Below, piece by piece: positions 16,234 through 24,248 of a stretch of 26,067 nucleotides of DNA. Origin of the DNA: Erysipelotrichaceae bacterium (GTDB lineage: Bacteria; Bacillota_I; Bacilli_A; Erysipelotrichales; Erysipelotrichaceae); assembly GCA_021442745.1 (NCBI GenBank), contig JABUSI010000257.1, forward strand, positions 1 through 26,067, read 5' to 3'. The notes below the pieces were generated by a model. That model saw only the letters and a program-made list of their open reading frames with translations. It did not search any database and was not told the DNA's origin. The position numbers and the translations under genes are program-made. How positions within the stretch are numbered: the first letter of the stretch is position 1; every line of letters starts with the position of its first letter.

Positions 16234-18010
16234 ATCCGTTTTTACTGAATTGAGAATTGTACAGTTCGGCATAGAATCCGTTTAATTCCATTAATGATTC
16301 ATGAGTTCCCTGTTCAATGACGTTTCCCTCGTTCATTACAAGAATCAGATCCGCATTCCGTATCGTAGACAATCGGTGTGCAATGATAAACGAAGTCTTT
16401 CCTCTCATTAATTCATCCATTGCTTTCTGTACCAGTTCCTCGGTACGGGTATCAACATTCGACGTTGCTTCATCAAGAATTAAGAAAGGAGACCCTTCAA
16501 TCATTCCTCTGGCAATTGTCAGCAACTGTTTCTGACCTTGTGATACCGAATCGGAATCATCGATCCGAGCATCCAATCCGCCCGGTAACGAACGTACAAA
16601 GTGATCAATACCTACGGTTTTCAATACTTTCCAAATTTCTTCATCCGTTACGTTCTTTTTAGAGAACGTTAAGTTTTCTTTCACCGTACCGTCAAACAAC
16701 CAGGTATCCTGTAAAACCATCGTAAACAACGAATGAATGGCTTCTCTTGATAATTGTGTTGTCGGGATTCCGTCAATGCAGATACTACCGCTGTTGATTT
16801 CATAGAACTTCATCAATAAGTTTACCAGTGTTGTTTTTCCGGCACCGGTAGGACCTACAATCGCAATCTTCTGTCCCGGTCTGGCATCACAGCAAAAATC
16901 CTTGATAATTGTTCTGGTTTCGTCATAACCGAATTGTACGTGTTCAAAGGAAATACGGCCTTCGATATGTTCCGGTTTATGAACCAGACCGGTTTCATCG
17001 CTCATCTCCGGTTCATTTAAAAATCCGAATACCCGTTCACTGGCAGCTACTACGGATTGCATATTCTGCATCGCCGATGCTATCTGACTTAACGGATTCG
17101 TAAACTGTCGGACGTAAACCACAAAAGCAACAATTACACCGAATTTAATGGAACCGTTCAGTACCAGAAGAGCACCGATTACACATACGGCAACATATCC
17201 GAAGTTACCGACAAAAGACATGAACGGTTGCATCAGCCCTGACAAAAACCGGCTTTTCATGTTGCAGGAATACAATCCCTCATTCAACTCGTCAAACGTA
17301 TTGACGGCACTCTTTTCTCCGTTATAAGCTCTGACAATCATTTGTCCGGAATACATTTCTTCAATATGTCCGTTCAGTTTTCCCAGTTGTTTCTGCCGTT
17401 CGTTAAAATATTTCTGTGATTTGCCTAAAATCGCAAACATGAATACGAACCCGATAACGGAAGATCCGATAGCAGTAAGAGCCATAACCCAGTTAGTAAG
17501 AAACATCATGGTCAGAGCTCCGATAAACAATGTTACAGACGAAACAAGTTCACCGAAACTTCCGTTCAGATGCTGTGCCATGGTATCCACGTCATTTGTA
17601 ATCCGTGACAAAATGTCTCCCATCTCGTGATTATCAAAATACTTCAAAGGCAGTCTGTTGATTTTTGAAGCTATTCTGCTGCGTAATTCGTTTGCATACT
17701 TATTGGATATTGTCGCAAACAGGAAAGTCTGGATATATCCGAACAGGGAAGAAGCAAAATACATACATACAAGAATGATCGCCAGACTTGTGATTGTATC
17801 CATATTAACAGTCGTTGAGATTCCATCCGTTATAGCATTGACAATCTTTGACAGATAATCAGGGGATAATACCGAAATGATATTACAGATTGCCGCCAAA
17901 ACCAGAGATAGCAGTAATGCCGGCAAGTACTTCCTCATATCCGCTAAAAGATGTCCGAAAGATTTGGAGAAATCGGCCGGTTTTTCCTGCGTCTTCATGT
18001 TTCTAGGCAT
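16232..18010 (-). CDS. Heterodimeric ABC exporter, half-transporter with the catalytic NBD
   Basis: This 592-residue half-transporter has six predicted membrane helices (about 25-320) fused to a nucleotide-binding domain. The NBD has Walker A VGPTGAGKTT (385-394), Walker B FLILDE with catalytic Glu514, and H-loop His545 (IIAHRLSTI). Its signature is VSQGQ (489-493), a departure from LSGGQ. The partner gene upstream has the reverse pattern, as in asymmetric exporters such as BmrCD, LmrCD and TM287/288. Start 18010 is chosen because SD AAAGGAGG lies 9 bases upstream and the frame overlaps the partner's stop by 8 bases; a start at 17998 is possible. The substrate (drug, lipid or peptide) cannot be inferred. 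Confidence 0.9.
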   Translation of the reverse strand: MPRNMKTQEKPADFSKSFGHLLADMRKYLPALLLSLVLAAICNIISVLSPDYLSKIVNAITDGISTTVNMDTITSLAIILVCMYFASSLFGYIQTFLFATISNKYANELRSRIASKINRLPLKYFDNHEMGDILSRITNDVDTMAQHLNGSFGELVSSVTLFIGALTMMFLTNWVMALTAIGSSVIGFVFMFAILGKSQKYFNERQKQLGKLNGHIEEMYSGQMIVRAYNGEKSAVNTFDELNEGLYSCNMKSRFLSGLMQPFMSFVGNFGYVAVCVIGALLVLNGSIKFGVIVAFVVYVRQFTNPLSQIASAMQNMQSVVAASERVFGFLNEPEMSDETGLVHKPEHIEGRISFEHVQFGYDETRTIIKDFCCDARPGQKIAIVGPTGAGKTTLVNLLMKFYEINSGSICIDGIPTTQLSREAIHSLFTMVLQDTWLFDGTVKENLTFSKKNVTDEEIWKVLKTVGIDHFVRSLPGGLDARIDDSDSVSQGQKQLLTIARGMIEGSPFLILDEATSNVDTRTEELVQKAMDELMRGKTSFIIAHRLSTIRNADLILVMNEGNVIEQGTHESLMELNGFYAELYNSQFSKNG

Positions 18011-19763
18011 TCTCCAGTTCCTCCTTTGATAATTGTGAATAGGCGATTTCCTGGTATACCTTACAGTTTTCCAGTAATTCCCTGTGCGTTCCGATACCGA
18101 CGCATTTTCCTTCATCCAGAACAACAATCTGGTCAGCGTGCAGGATTGTTCCGATTCTCTGGGCAACAATGAGTACAATGGAATCCTGAGCAGTTTCTTT
18201 TAATTTTGTACGTAACAGGGAGTCCGTTTTATAGTCCAGAGCACTGAAGGAATCATCAAACAGATAGATTTCCGGTTTTCTGGCAATCGCACGGGCAATA
18301 GACAAACGTTGTTTCTGGCCCCCGGAAACGTTTGTTCCGCCACGGGCAATGTGTGAATTCACACCGTCTTCCATCTCTGCAACGAATTCTGAAGCCTGTG
18401 CGATATCCAGGGCATTACATATTTCATCCAAAGAAGGGGACATACCTTCTTTTTCACCGAACGCAACATTGTACGCAACAGTTCCGTTGAACATAAAAGC
18501 TTTCTGAGATACATAACCGACCTTATTATGTAAGGCATTCAGTGTATAATCCCTGATATTGATACCATCCAACAGAATCTTACCTTCGGTAACATCATAA
18601 AAACGAACGATCAGATTCAGTAGGGTAGATTTGCCGCTTCCGGTAGAACCGATAATCGCAATTGTCTGACCTTGCTTTGCGGAAAAACTGATGTCCTGTA
18701 AAACATTTTCATCAGAATCCGGATAATGAAATGAAACGTGATCGAATACCAGATCATGTGTAACAGTTCCGGACGAGCTGATTTCTCCGTTCAACACATC
18801 AATCGGTTCGTCCAATACTTCGTTAATACGGTCTGCACTGATCTTTGCCCTCGGAATGAACATAAAAATCATCGCAATCATCAGAAAAGATGAAATAACC
18901 TGCATACCGTAACTCGAGAAAACGACGATATTGCTGAACAACGTCAGCCGGTCTGTCACATTTGCCGCCTCAATAAGGATTGCACCAAGGAAATATATAC
19001 CGATTTGCAAAAAATGCATCACAAAGTTTATGGAAGGGCTCATTAATGCCATTACACGCTGATTAAACAATTGCGTCTTTGTCAGTTCCTCATTTACGGC
19101 ATTAAACCGGTCTTCCTGATACGTTTCGGCATTAAAAGCACGGATCACACGGATTCCGGTGAGATTTTCTCTTGTAACACCATTCACTTTGTCTATCAGT
19201 TTCTGAACTTTCGCAAATCTTGGAATAACGATAAGAAAAATGGTACTTACAATCACCAGAAGAACAACGACACAACCGAATGTCAGTAAACTCAGCTCTG
19301 ATGATTTATCCAGGATTTTCAGGATTGCCCAAACGGCCATAACCGGTGACTGGATGATGATGATTAATCCAAGGGAAGTCATCATTTCCATCTGGTTCAC
19401 ATCATTGGTTGTCCGGGTAATCAGGGAACTGGTCTGAAATTTTTTGATTTCTTCCGATGAAAACGTCATAACCTTATGAAAGATTTCTTTACGTAATGTC
19501 ATGGAAAAATGACTGGATACATATGCTGTACAAAATCCGTTGATAACCGATATCAGTAAGGTTCCGAGTGCACACAACAACATGTACAAACCTTGCTGAA
19601 GTATCTGACTCATTGTGGAACCCGGTGTCTTTATCAATTGTGTAATTGTACTCATATAACCCGGCATCTGCAGACTTAATCCAACCTGAGCCAGTATCAA
19701 TACGCAGGTTATCAACATATACGTGATATCTTTACGGTCCAGATAGCGTAATATTTTTATCAT
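18003..19763 (-). CDS. Heterodimeric ABC exporter, half-transporter with the degenerate NBD
   Basis: This 586-residue partner has six predicted helices (about 10-310) and an NBD with Walker A GSTGSGKST (372-380) and a canonical signature VSGGQ (479-483). Walker B is LFDDS, with Asp504 in place of the catalytic Glu, and the H-loop His is Gln535 (VAQRIGTI). Its own ATP site should hydrolyse poorly, while its signature completes the competent site with the other subunit. It is first in the operon, with SD GGAGGT 6 bases before ATG 19763 and a promoter/operator at 19813-19853. It reads away from the gap that holds the dif-like site. Confidence 0.92.
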   Translation of the reverse strand: MIKILRYLDRKDITYMLITCVLILAQVGLSLQMPGYMSTITQLIKTPGSTMSQILQQGLYMLLCALGTLLISVINGFCTAYVSSHFSMTLRKEIFHKVMTFSSEEIKKFQTSSLITRTTNDVNQMEMMTSLGLIIIIQSPVMAVWAILKILDKSSELSLLTFGCVVVLLVIVSTIFLIVIPRFAKVQKLIDKVNGVTRENLTGIRVIRAFNAETYQEDRFNAVNEELTKTQLFNQRVMALMSPSINFVMHFLQIGIYFLGAILIEAANVTDRLTLFSNIVVFSSYGMQVISSFLMIAMIFMFIPRAKISADRINEVLDEPIDVLNGEISSSGTVTHDLVFDHVSFHYPDSDENVLQDISFSAKQGQTIAIIGSTGSGKSTLLNLIVRFYDVTEGKILLDGINIRDYTLNALHNKVGYVSQKAFMFNGTVAYNVAFGEKEGMSPSLDEICNALDIAQASEFVAEMEDGVNSHIARGGTNVSGGQKQRLSIARAIARKPEIYLFDDSFSALDYKTDSLLRTKLKETAQDSIVLIVAQRIGTILHADQIVVLDEGKCVGIGTHRELLENCKVYQEIAYSQLSKEELENA

Positions 19764-19812
19764 TTTCTACCTCCGTTCGTTTATGTTTAAAACTACTGTT
19801 ATTTGTTTTATA

Positions 19813-19829
19813 ACAATTATATAAATTGT
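19813..19829. promoter_or_regulatory. Palindromic operator candidate at the exporter promoter
   Basis: ACAATT and AATTGT form a perfect 6-bp inverted repeat around ATATA. It overlaps the -10 box (19825-19830) and the predicted transcription start of the exporter operon. A repressor bound here would block the promoter. No local regulator gene of the MarR or TetR type is present, so the binding protein is unknown. Confidence 0.45.
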
Positions 19830-19853
19830 ATGTTAACAATGAAAGTAATGCAA
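19825..19853 (-). promoter_or_regulatory. Promoter of the ABC exporter operon
   Basis: On the minus strand, TTGCAT (-35, 19848-19853) and TACAAT (-10, 19825-19830) are separated by 17 bp. The leader to the start codon at 19763 would be about 55 bases. Confidence 0.65.
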
Positions 19854-20154
19854 TAATATCATTTGTTTTGAAAGGATAGAGGAACAACGTGTACGTGCGT
19901 ACTTAATATATCAATTACTATCAATATTATGACGTTTTGATATTCGTTTTGTTCAAAACCGGCGTTATACATTTATGTTCGGAAGGGGAGAATACGAATT
20001 ATACCGTATCTGTTTTGCAAACATCTGTAACATAACTTCCTCGGAAGATTTACGTAAAAAATATAATCAACAGAATATAATTTCATACATACATTACACA
20101 AGATCTGTCTTTGTTTAAATCAAGGCAGTTGTAAGAAACCAGAAATATTATCAA

Positions 20155-20183
20155 TTGATTAATTACTTCGCATAATGTATATT
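20155..20183 (+). promoter_or_regulatory. Possible + strand promoter overlapping the dif-like site
   Basis: TTGATT (20155-20160) and TATATT (20178-20183) are separated by 17 bp. A transcript starting near 20190 would run into the hairpin and T tract ending at 20274. The -10 box lies in the centre of the dif-like sequence, so chance similarity in AT-rich DNA is a real alternative. Confidence 0.3.
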
Positions 20184-20192
20184 ATGTATCTT
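20165..20192 (+). other. dif: dif site (XerC/XerD chromosome dimer resolution site)
   Basis: The 28 bases split into a left half ACTTCGCATAA (20165-20175), a 6-bp centre TGTATA (20176-20181) and a right half TTATGTATCTT (20182-20192). Compared from memory, 19 consecutive bases from CGCATAA through TTATGT are identical to the E. coli dif core, and 21 of 28 positions match B. subtilis dif, including the left-end ACTTC. The arms form the expected inverted repeat (CATAAT/ATTATG). XerC/D recombine two such sites to resolve chromosome dimers near the terminus, aided by FtsK/SpoIIIE. Placement in a gene-free gap, a XerD-type gene about 1.6 kb away and the switch in gene strand support the call. The right outer arm (ATCTT) departs from both references. 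Confidence 0.85.
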
Positions 20193-20221
20193 TTAAATAC
20201 AGAAAATAAGGTTACCCCATC

Positions 20222-20274
20222 TAATAACGTATTGAACCACAATTTCTTTGATACGTTGTTTTTTTACTCATATT
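20222..20274 (+). terminator. Terminator-like hairpin in the dif gap
   Basis: AACGTATTGAA (about 20227-20237) pairs with TTTGATACGTT (about 20248-20258), with two G-U pairs and weaker outward extensions. A run of seven T follows on the + strand. No + strand gene lies upstream within the gap, so it would end either readthrough or a short non-coding RNA. Confidence 0.5.
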
Positions 20275-20597
20275 CTTTATATAATTCATCCGTTTTTTCC
20301 TTGTACGATCAAATGTATATTTTATACGGATTTTAATCCGCTCTGAATTATATATATGAAATACAGACCCTCTCATTGAACGTTTTATGTATCATTATCC
20401 GCAAATTACAGGAAAACGTCGTCTGATGACCTCTTATGCAATCCCTTTGATCCGTGTTTCGTGTAAGTCTTAAATGAAGCTGTTTATTTGGAAATCAATG
20501 GATAATATACCTAAATACCTGTCAGACGGATGCCTGTCTGGCACAAACCGTGTTTTTGACAAAACCGTATGTTATATATCCTCTAAATCTACATAAT

Positions 20598-20625
20598 AAA
20601 AGAGCAGCACAACGACTGCCCTTCT
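20598..20625 (-). terminator. Terminator of the xerD-deoB operon
   Basis: In minus-strand reading AGAAGGGCAG pairs with CTGCTCTTTT (10 bp, with G-U pairs) around an 8-base loop, and the T-rich arm serves as the tail. A second perfect inverted repeat (TTGTGAA / TTCACAA, 20630-20646) sits between this stem and the deoB stop codon. Confidence 0.65.
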
Positions 20626-20647
20626 CTACTTGTGAATTTTTCACAAA

Positions 20648-21832
20648 TTAATTCAGATAATCCAATACGGATTCCCCGTATTCCGGAGCCGTAACTTCGA
20701 AGTTATCCGCTACGGTTGCACCGACTTCCGCAAACGTTTCACTTAACGGTAATAAGCCGAATCCTTTCATACTCGGGCTATAATACAATACCGGAACCAT
20801 TTCTCTTGTATGGTCCGTACCCGTATGCGTCGGATCATTTCCGTGGTCTGCCGTAACGATAATCAAATCATCCTCGTTCATCAGACTCATCAGTTCACCC
20901 AGATTGGCATCGAAGATTTCCATTTCCTTCGCATATCCTTCCGGATTTCTTCTATGTCCCCATAAAGCATCAAAATCAACCAGATTGACGTAACACATTC
21001 CGGTAAAATCCGTCTTAGCGATATCAATGGTTTGCTTCATACCATGGTCAGAAGATTTGGATTTATGCGTCTGGGTAACACCCTGACCATTAAAGATATC
21101 ATTAATCTTTCCGACAGCAATCACATCGTATCCGCCCTCTTGCAGGCTATTCATTACCGTCTTGCCATGCGGACTCAGTGCATAGTCATGACGATTGCTT
21201 GTACGAGTGAAATCTTCCGCACAAGTACCGATAAACGGTCTGGCAATGATTCTTCCTACTCGCCATTCTTCTTTCATTGTGATATCTCGGGCAATTTCAC
21301 AGCATCGGTATAATTCATCCAGACCGAACGTAGGTTCATGACCGCAGATCTGTAATACACTGTCAGCAGACGTATAAACAATCATATCGCCCGTTTTTAC
21401 GTGATGCTCGCCCAGTTCCTTGATGATTTCCGTACCGGAAGCACTCTTATTGCCTACAATACCGTGACCTGTTCTTGCTGACAGTTCATCAAGCAATTCC
21501 TGCGGGAAACCGGTATCAGTGAAGGTTTTGAACGGTGTGCTGACTTTTAATCCCATCATTTCCCAATGGCCTGTCAGCGTATCCTTACCATTGGAAATTT
21601 CCATGCATTTACCGTAGTATCCGATACATTCCTGTAACGGTTCACAGCCGGAAATCGGATGAAGATTACCGTACCCTATTTTCTGCAGATTCGGCAGATG
21701 TACACCCCCTACTGCCTTTGCGGTATGACCGATGGTATCTGTCATGACGTCTCCGTAACATGGAGCATCCGGTTCTGCACCGCATCCTACAGAGTCAATA
21801 ACAATCGTGAAAATTCTCTTGTACTTTTTCAT
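20648..21832 (-). CDS. deoB: Phosphopentomutase
   Basis: DeoB interconverts (deoxy)ribose 1-phosphate and 5-phosphate, linking nucleoside salvage to central carbon metabolism, and belongs to the alkaline phosphatase superfamily. The 394-residue length is standard. Visible features are metal-ligand Asp13 (IVIDSVGCGAEPDA), the activating phospho-threonine region NGKDTLTGHWEMMG (Thr85) and a C-terminal metal site ADHGNDPTHTGTDHTRE. ATG 21832 overlaps the xerD stop as ATGA, and SD AAGGA lies 6 bases upstream. The xerD-deoB order matches B. subtilis (ripX-drm); the purine nucleoside phosphorylase gene that follows there is absent, and a terminator comes next instead. Confidence 0.97.
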   Translation of the reverse strand: MKKYKRIFTIVIDSVGCGAEPDAPCYGDVMTDTIGHTAKAVGGVHLPNLQKIGYGNLHPISGCEPLQECIGYYGKCMEISNGKDTLTGHWEMMGLKVSTPFKTFTDTGFPQELLDELSARTGHGIVGNKSASGTEIIKELGEHHVKTGDMIVYTSADSVLQICGHEPTFGLDELYRCCEIARDITMKEEWRVGRIIARPFIGTCAEDFTRTSNRHDYALSPHGKTVMNSLQEGGYDVIAVGKINDIFNGQGVTQTHKSKSSDHGMKQTIDIAKTDFTGMCYVNLVDFDALWGHRRNPEGYAKEMEIFDANLGELMSLMNEDDLIIVTADHGNDPTHTGTDHTREMVPVLYYSPSMKGFGLLPLSETFAEVGATVADNFEVTAPEYGESVLDYLN

Positions 21833-22740
21833 TGTGTGTCCTTCTTTCTAGCCCGTGGAAAGTACGAATCATACGAGTCATGAAGTCGTTTGCTCTCTAC
21901 GTGCGTATATATTTGTGTTGTCGATATATCACTGTGTCCCAGAAGTTCCTGGACCATTCTTAAATCCGCATTTCCTTCCAGTAACTGCGTCGCAAAAGTA
22001 TGCCTGAGCGTATGGCAGGATATATCTTTTTGAAAGCCTAATTCCAGTTGCTTTTTACGTAATGTACGGTCAAGTCCGACACGGGAACACGGATTTCCGC
22101 GGCTTGTCAGAAATACCAAATTGGTACGCTTCGGTGCTTTATCCGCCCTGGTCGGGCGAACTTCCTGCAAGTACCGTTTAACCCAGTAAAGTGCAACATC
22201 TCCAATCGGTACATATCGTTCCTTATTTCCTTTACCGACAACCTGTACCATCTGCTGTTCCTGATGCAACTGAGTGACTGTAAGAGCAGTAATCTCCCCT
22301 ACCCGTAACCCGCTCGAAAACATCAGTTCAAACAACGCACGTTCCATAATTCCCTGCGGTGTATCTTCAAAAGATTCCAGCAAGGCGGTTACTTCATTCA
22401 AAGAAAGATAACTCGGTAAATGATCCTTATTGACATGCAGTTTGATTCCGACCGTTGGATCCGATTGTGTTTCATCCTGTATCATCAGGAACCGATAGAA
22501 ACTCCGGACAGTTGTCAGATCGTGTGCCACAGAGCTCTTTTTATTCGTTTCCAGACGATATTTCAGATATTCCTCAATATCTCTTCCGCTGACACACAAA
22601 CAATCGTCTATGCCCTTTGCACGCGCCCATTCAATAAACCGATCCAGATTCTGCCGGTAACTGACAACGGAAAGAACCGCTTTGGTATCCACGATACTGA
22701 TATAGCGTATATAATCTTTCCTTGCTTCATCCCATTGCAT
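21829..22740 (-). CDS. xerD: XerD-type tyrosine recombinase
   Basis: This 303-residue recombinase has an N-terminal SAM-like core-binding domain (about 5-95) and a catalytic domain with the full set of residues: Arg146 (SGLRVGE), Lys170 (VGKGNKERYVPI), His243 and Arg246 (HTLRHTFATQLL), His269 (LLGHSDI) and the nucleophile Tyr278 (TQIYTH). It catalyses site-specific strand exchange at dif and is needed for chromosome dimer resolution. The neighbouring deoB supports chromosomal XerD over a phage integrase. A dif-like site lies about 1.6 kb from its 3' end. The start at 22740 has a very short leader (about 9 bases) and only a weak GGTGA SD. Confidence 0.92.
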   Translation of the reverse strand: MQWDEARKDYIRYISIVDTKAVLSVVSYRQNLDRFIEWARAKGIDDCLCVSGRDIEEYLKYRLETNKKSSVAHDLTTVRSFYRFLMIQDETQSDPTVGIKLHVNKDHLPSYLSLNEVTALLESFEDTPQGIMERALFELMFSSGLRVGEITALTVTQLHQEQQMVQVVGKGNKERYVPIGDVALYWVKRYLQEVRPTRADKAPKRTNLVFLTSRGNPCSRVGLDRTLRKKQLELGFQKDISCHTLRHTFATQLLEGNADLRMVQELLGHSDISTTQIYTHVESKRLHDSYDSYFPRARKKDTQ

Positions 22741-22755
22741 GAAATCACCATATTT

Positions 22756-22764
22756 AGTATAACA
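22756..22764 (-). promoter_or_regulatory. Extended -10 promoter for xerD-deoB
   Basis: The minus strand reads TG-T-TATACT at 22764-22756, about 15 bases before the xerD ATG. The -35 region is poor (TTACTT/CTTTAA-like). The predicted leader is only about 9 bases. Confidence 0.55.
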
Positions 22765-22795
22765 TAGTTTTCTGTAATTAAAGTAAGTATATTCA

Positions 22796-22804
22796 TGGTA
22801 TACT
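22796..22804 (+). promoter_or_regulatory. Extended -10 promoter for the FAD protein gene
   Basis: TG-G-TATACT (22796-22804) lies about 25 bases before the ATG at 22830. It mirrors the divergent xerD promoter about 30 bases away, and an AGGAG SD (22818-22822) follows. Confidence 0.6.
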
Positions 22805-22829
22805 TATATCGGTAGTTAGGAGTGAAAAC

Positions 22830-24200
22830 ATGAAACATTATGATGTTGCCATTATCGGTGCCGGACCCGGCGGAATCTTCAGTGCTTACGAATTGGTAAA
22901 GCAGAATCCGGATTTAAAAATCGCTGTATTTGAAGGCGGATACGAACTGGAAAAACGGAAGTGTCCGATTGACGGGATTAAAGTTAAATCCTGTGTGAAT
23001 TGTGCCAGTTGTTCCATCATGAAAGGCTTTGGCGGTGCCGGAGCATTCTCCGACGGAAAATATAACATCACCAACGATTTCGGTGGTACTTTGCATGAAA
23101 AAATCGGTAAAGATACAGCTATGGAACTGATGCGATACGTTGATGATATCAATATGCGATATGGTGGAGAAGGAACCAGAATGTTTTCTACCGGAAATAC
23201 GAAGTTCAAGAAAATCTGTATTCAGAACAAACTGCATTTACTGGATGCGTCCGTACGTCATCTTGGTACGGATATCAACTATGTTGTTCTGGAAAATCTG
23301 TACAATGAATTAAAGGATAAAATTGATTTCTTCTTCCATAACGAAGTAGAAACTGTCGATATTGACGAACTAGGATACTGCATTCATGGTGCCAACGCTT
23401 CCTGTACCGCAAAATACTGTATCATTTCCGTAGGCAGAAGCGGCAGCAAGTGGATGGAAGGAATCTGTAAGAAACTTAATATACCTACCCTTTCCAACCG
23501 CGTGGATTTGGGTGTCCGCGTAGAACTGCCGGCAGTTGTATTCTCTCATCTTACCGATGAACTGTATGAAAGCAAAATCGTATACCGTACGGAAAAGTTT
23601 GAAGATGAAGTACGTACCTTCTGTATGAATCCGAACGGTATTGTGGTAAATGAAAACACGAACGGTATCATTACGGTTAACGGACACAGTTACGAAGGTG
23701 ACAGTCTGAAAACAGACAATACCAATTTTGCACTGCTGGTATCCAAGAAATTCTCTGAGCCGTTCAAGGACAGTAACGGATATGGAGAAAGCATTGCCCG
23801 CTTATCCAATATGTTAGGAGGAGGCGTACTGGTGCAAAGGTTCGGCGATCTGACAAGAGGTCGTCGTACCAACGAAACACGTCTGGCAAAATCAACGGTA
23901 CGTCCTACGCTGAAAGCCACTCCGGGCGACCTGAGCCTGGTACTTCCGAAACGAATCCTGGATGGTATTATCGAAATGATTTATGCACTGGATAAAATCG
24001 CACCGGGTACCGCAAACGACGACACTCTTCTGTACGGTGTGGAAGTCAAATTCTACAACATGGAAGTCAACGTAGACAACCATCTGGAAACCCACCACAA
24101 AGGTTTATACATCATCGGAGACGGCAGCGGAATCACCCATTCCCTGTCACATGCATCCGCATCCGGCGTATTTGTTGCCAGAGACATTGTATCCAAATAA
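22830..24200 (+). CDS. COG2509-type FAD-dependent dehydrogenase-like protein
   Basis: This 456-residue flavoprotein begins with a Rossmann FAD-binding motif (IIGAGPGG, 8-15). Next come a cysteine cluster (CVNCASC, Cys55, 58 and 61, plus Cys45) and a GFGGAGAFSDGK block (66-77). It ends with a second FAD-contact motif (GLYIIGDGSGITHSLSHASASG). This combination matches the widespread COG2509 group of uncharacterised FAD-dependent dehydrogenases. The reaction and electron partner are unknown; the Cys cluster could bind a metal or act in redox. It is monocistronic, with its own promoter, an SD AGGAG 7 bases before the ATG, and a strong terminator right after the stop. Confidence 0.9.
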   Translation: MKHYDVAIIGAGPGGIFSAYELVKQNPDLKIAVFEGGYELEKRKCPIDGIKVKSCVNCASCSIMKGFGGAGAFSDGKYNITNDFGGTLHEKIGKDTAMELMRYVDDINMRYGGEGTRMFSTGNTKFKKICIQNKLHLLDASVRHLGTDINYVVLENLYNELKDKIDFFFHNEVETVDIDELGYCIHGANASCTAKYCIISVGRSGSKWMEGICKKLNIPTLSNRVDLGVRVELPAVVFSHLTDELYESKIVYRTEKFEDEVRTFCMNPNGIVVNENTNGIITVNGHSYEGDSLKTDNTNFALLVSKKFSEPFKDSNGYGESIARLSNMLGGGVLVQRFGDLTRGRRTNETRLAKSTVRPTLKATPGDLSLVLPKRILDGIIEMIYALDKIAPGTANDDTLLYGVEVKFYNMEVNVDNHLETHHKGLYIIGDGSGITHSLSHASASGVFVARDIVSK

Positions 24201-24206
24201 CAAACA

Positions 24207-24247
24207 AGCTGTGAGCCCGGGAAAATCCCTGATTCACAGCTTTTTTC
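24207..24247 (+). terminator. Intrinsic terminator after the FAD protein gene
   Basis: AAGCTGTGA (24207-24215) pairs with TCACAGCTT (24235-24243), an inner GGGA/TCCC pair stacks within the loop, and six T end the structure. It also lies just past the convergent DUF2130 stop (24249), where it gives only a weak tail for the minus strand. Confidence 0.88.
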
Positions 24248-24248
24248 A

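Larger units (their letters stand above)
19764..20647. other. Long AT-rich non-coding gap around the dif-like site
   Basis: About 880 bases carry no convincing gene. The longest plus-strand start-to-stop frame I checked (ATG at 19975, 47 codons) lacks an SD. The region holds, from left to right: the exporter promoter/operator, a short perfect inverted repeat (GTACG-TG-CGTAC, 19891-19902), the dif-like site, a + strand terminator-like hairpin, an 8-bp hairpin near 20520-20543 (GTCAGAC paired with GTCTGGC), and the deoB terminator. In a window where genes otherwise overlap or nearly touch, a gap of this size stands out. Confidence 0.7.

Noticed and set aside
18011..18178. N-terminal extension of the second ABC subunit to 18178
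   Set aside because: It lies wholly inside the upstream gene in another frame, and the SD AAAGGAGG fits the start at 18010.
19975..20118. 47-codon open frame beginning MFGRGEYEL in the dif gap
   Set aside because: There is no Shine-Dalgarno sequence, no recognisable motif and AT-rich random-like composition.
20619..20626. GAGAAGGG on the minus strand (same as the B. subtilis SpoIIIE recognition sequence), pointing toward dif
   Set aside because: It is part of the deoB terminator stem, and another copy at 25772-25779 points away from dif. One correctly oriented copy in this window is no evidence of polarity.
21829..22740. Tyrosine recombinase as an integrase of a mobile element
   Set aside because: It overlaps deoB in the conserved xerD-deoB order, and no attachment-site duplication or phage genes are nearby.
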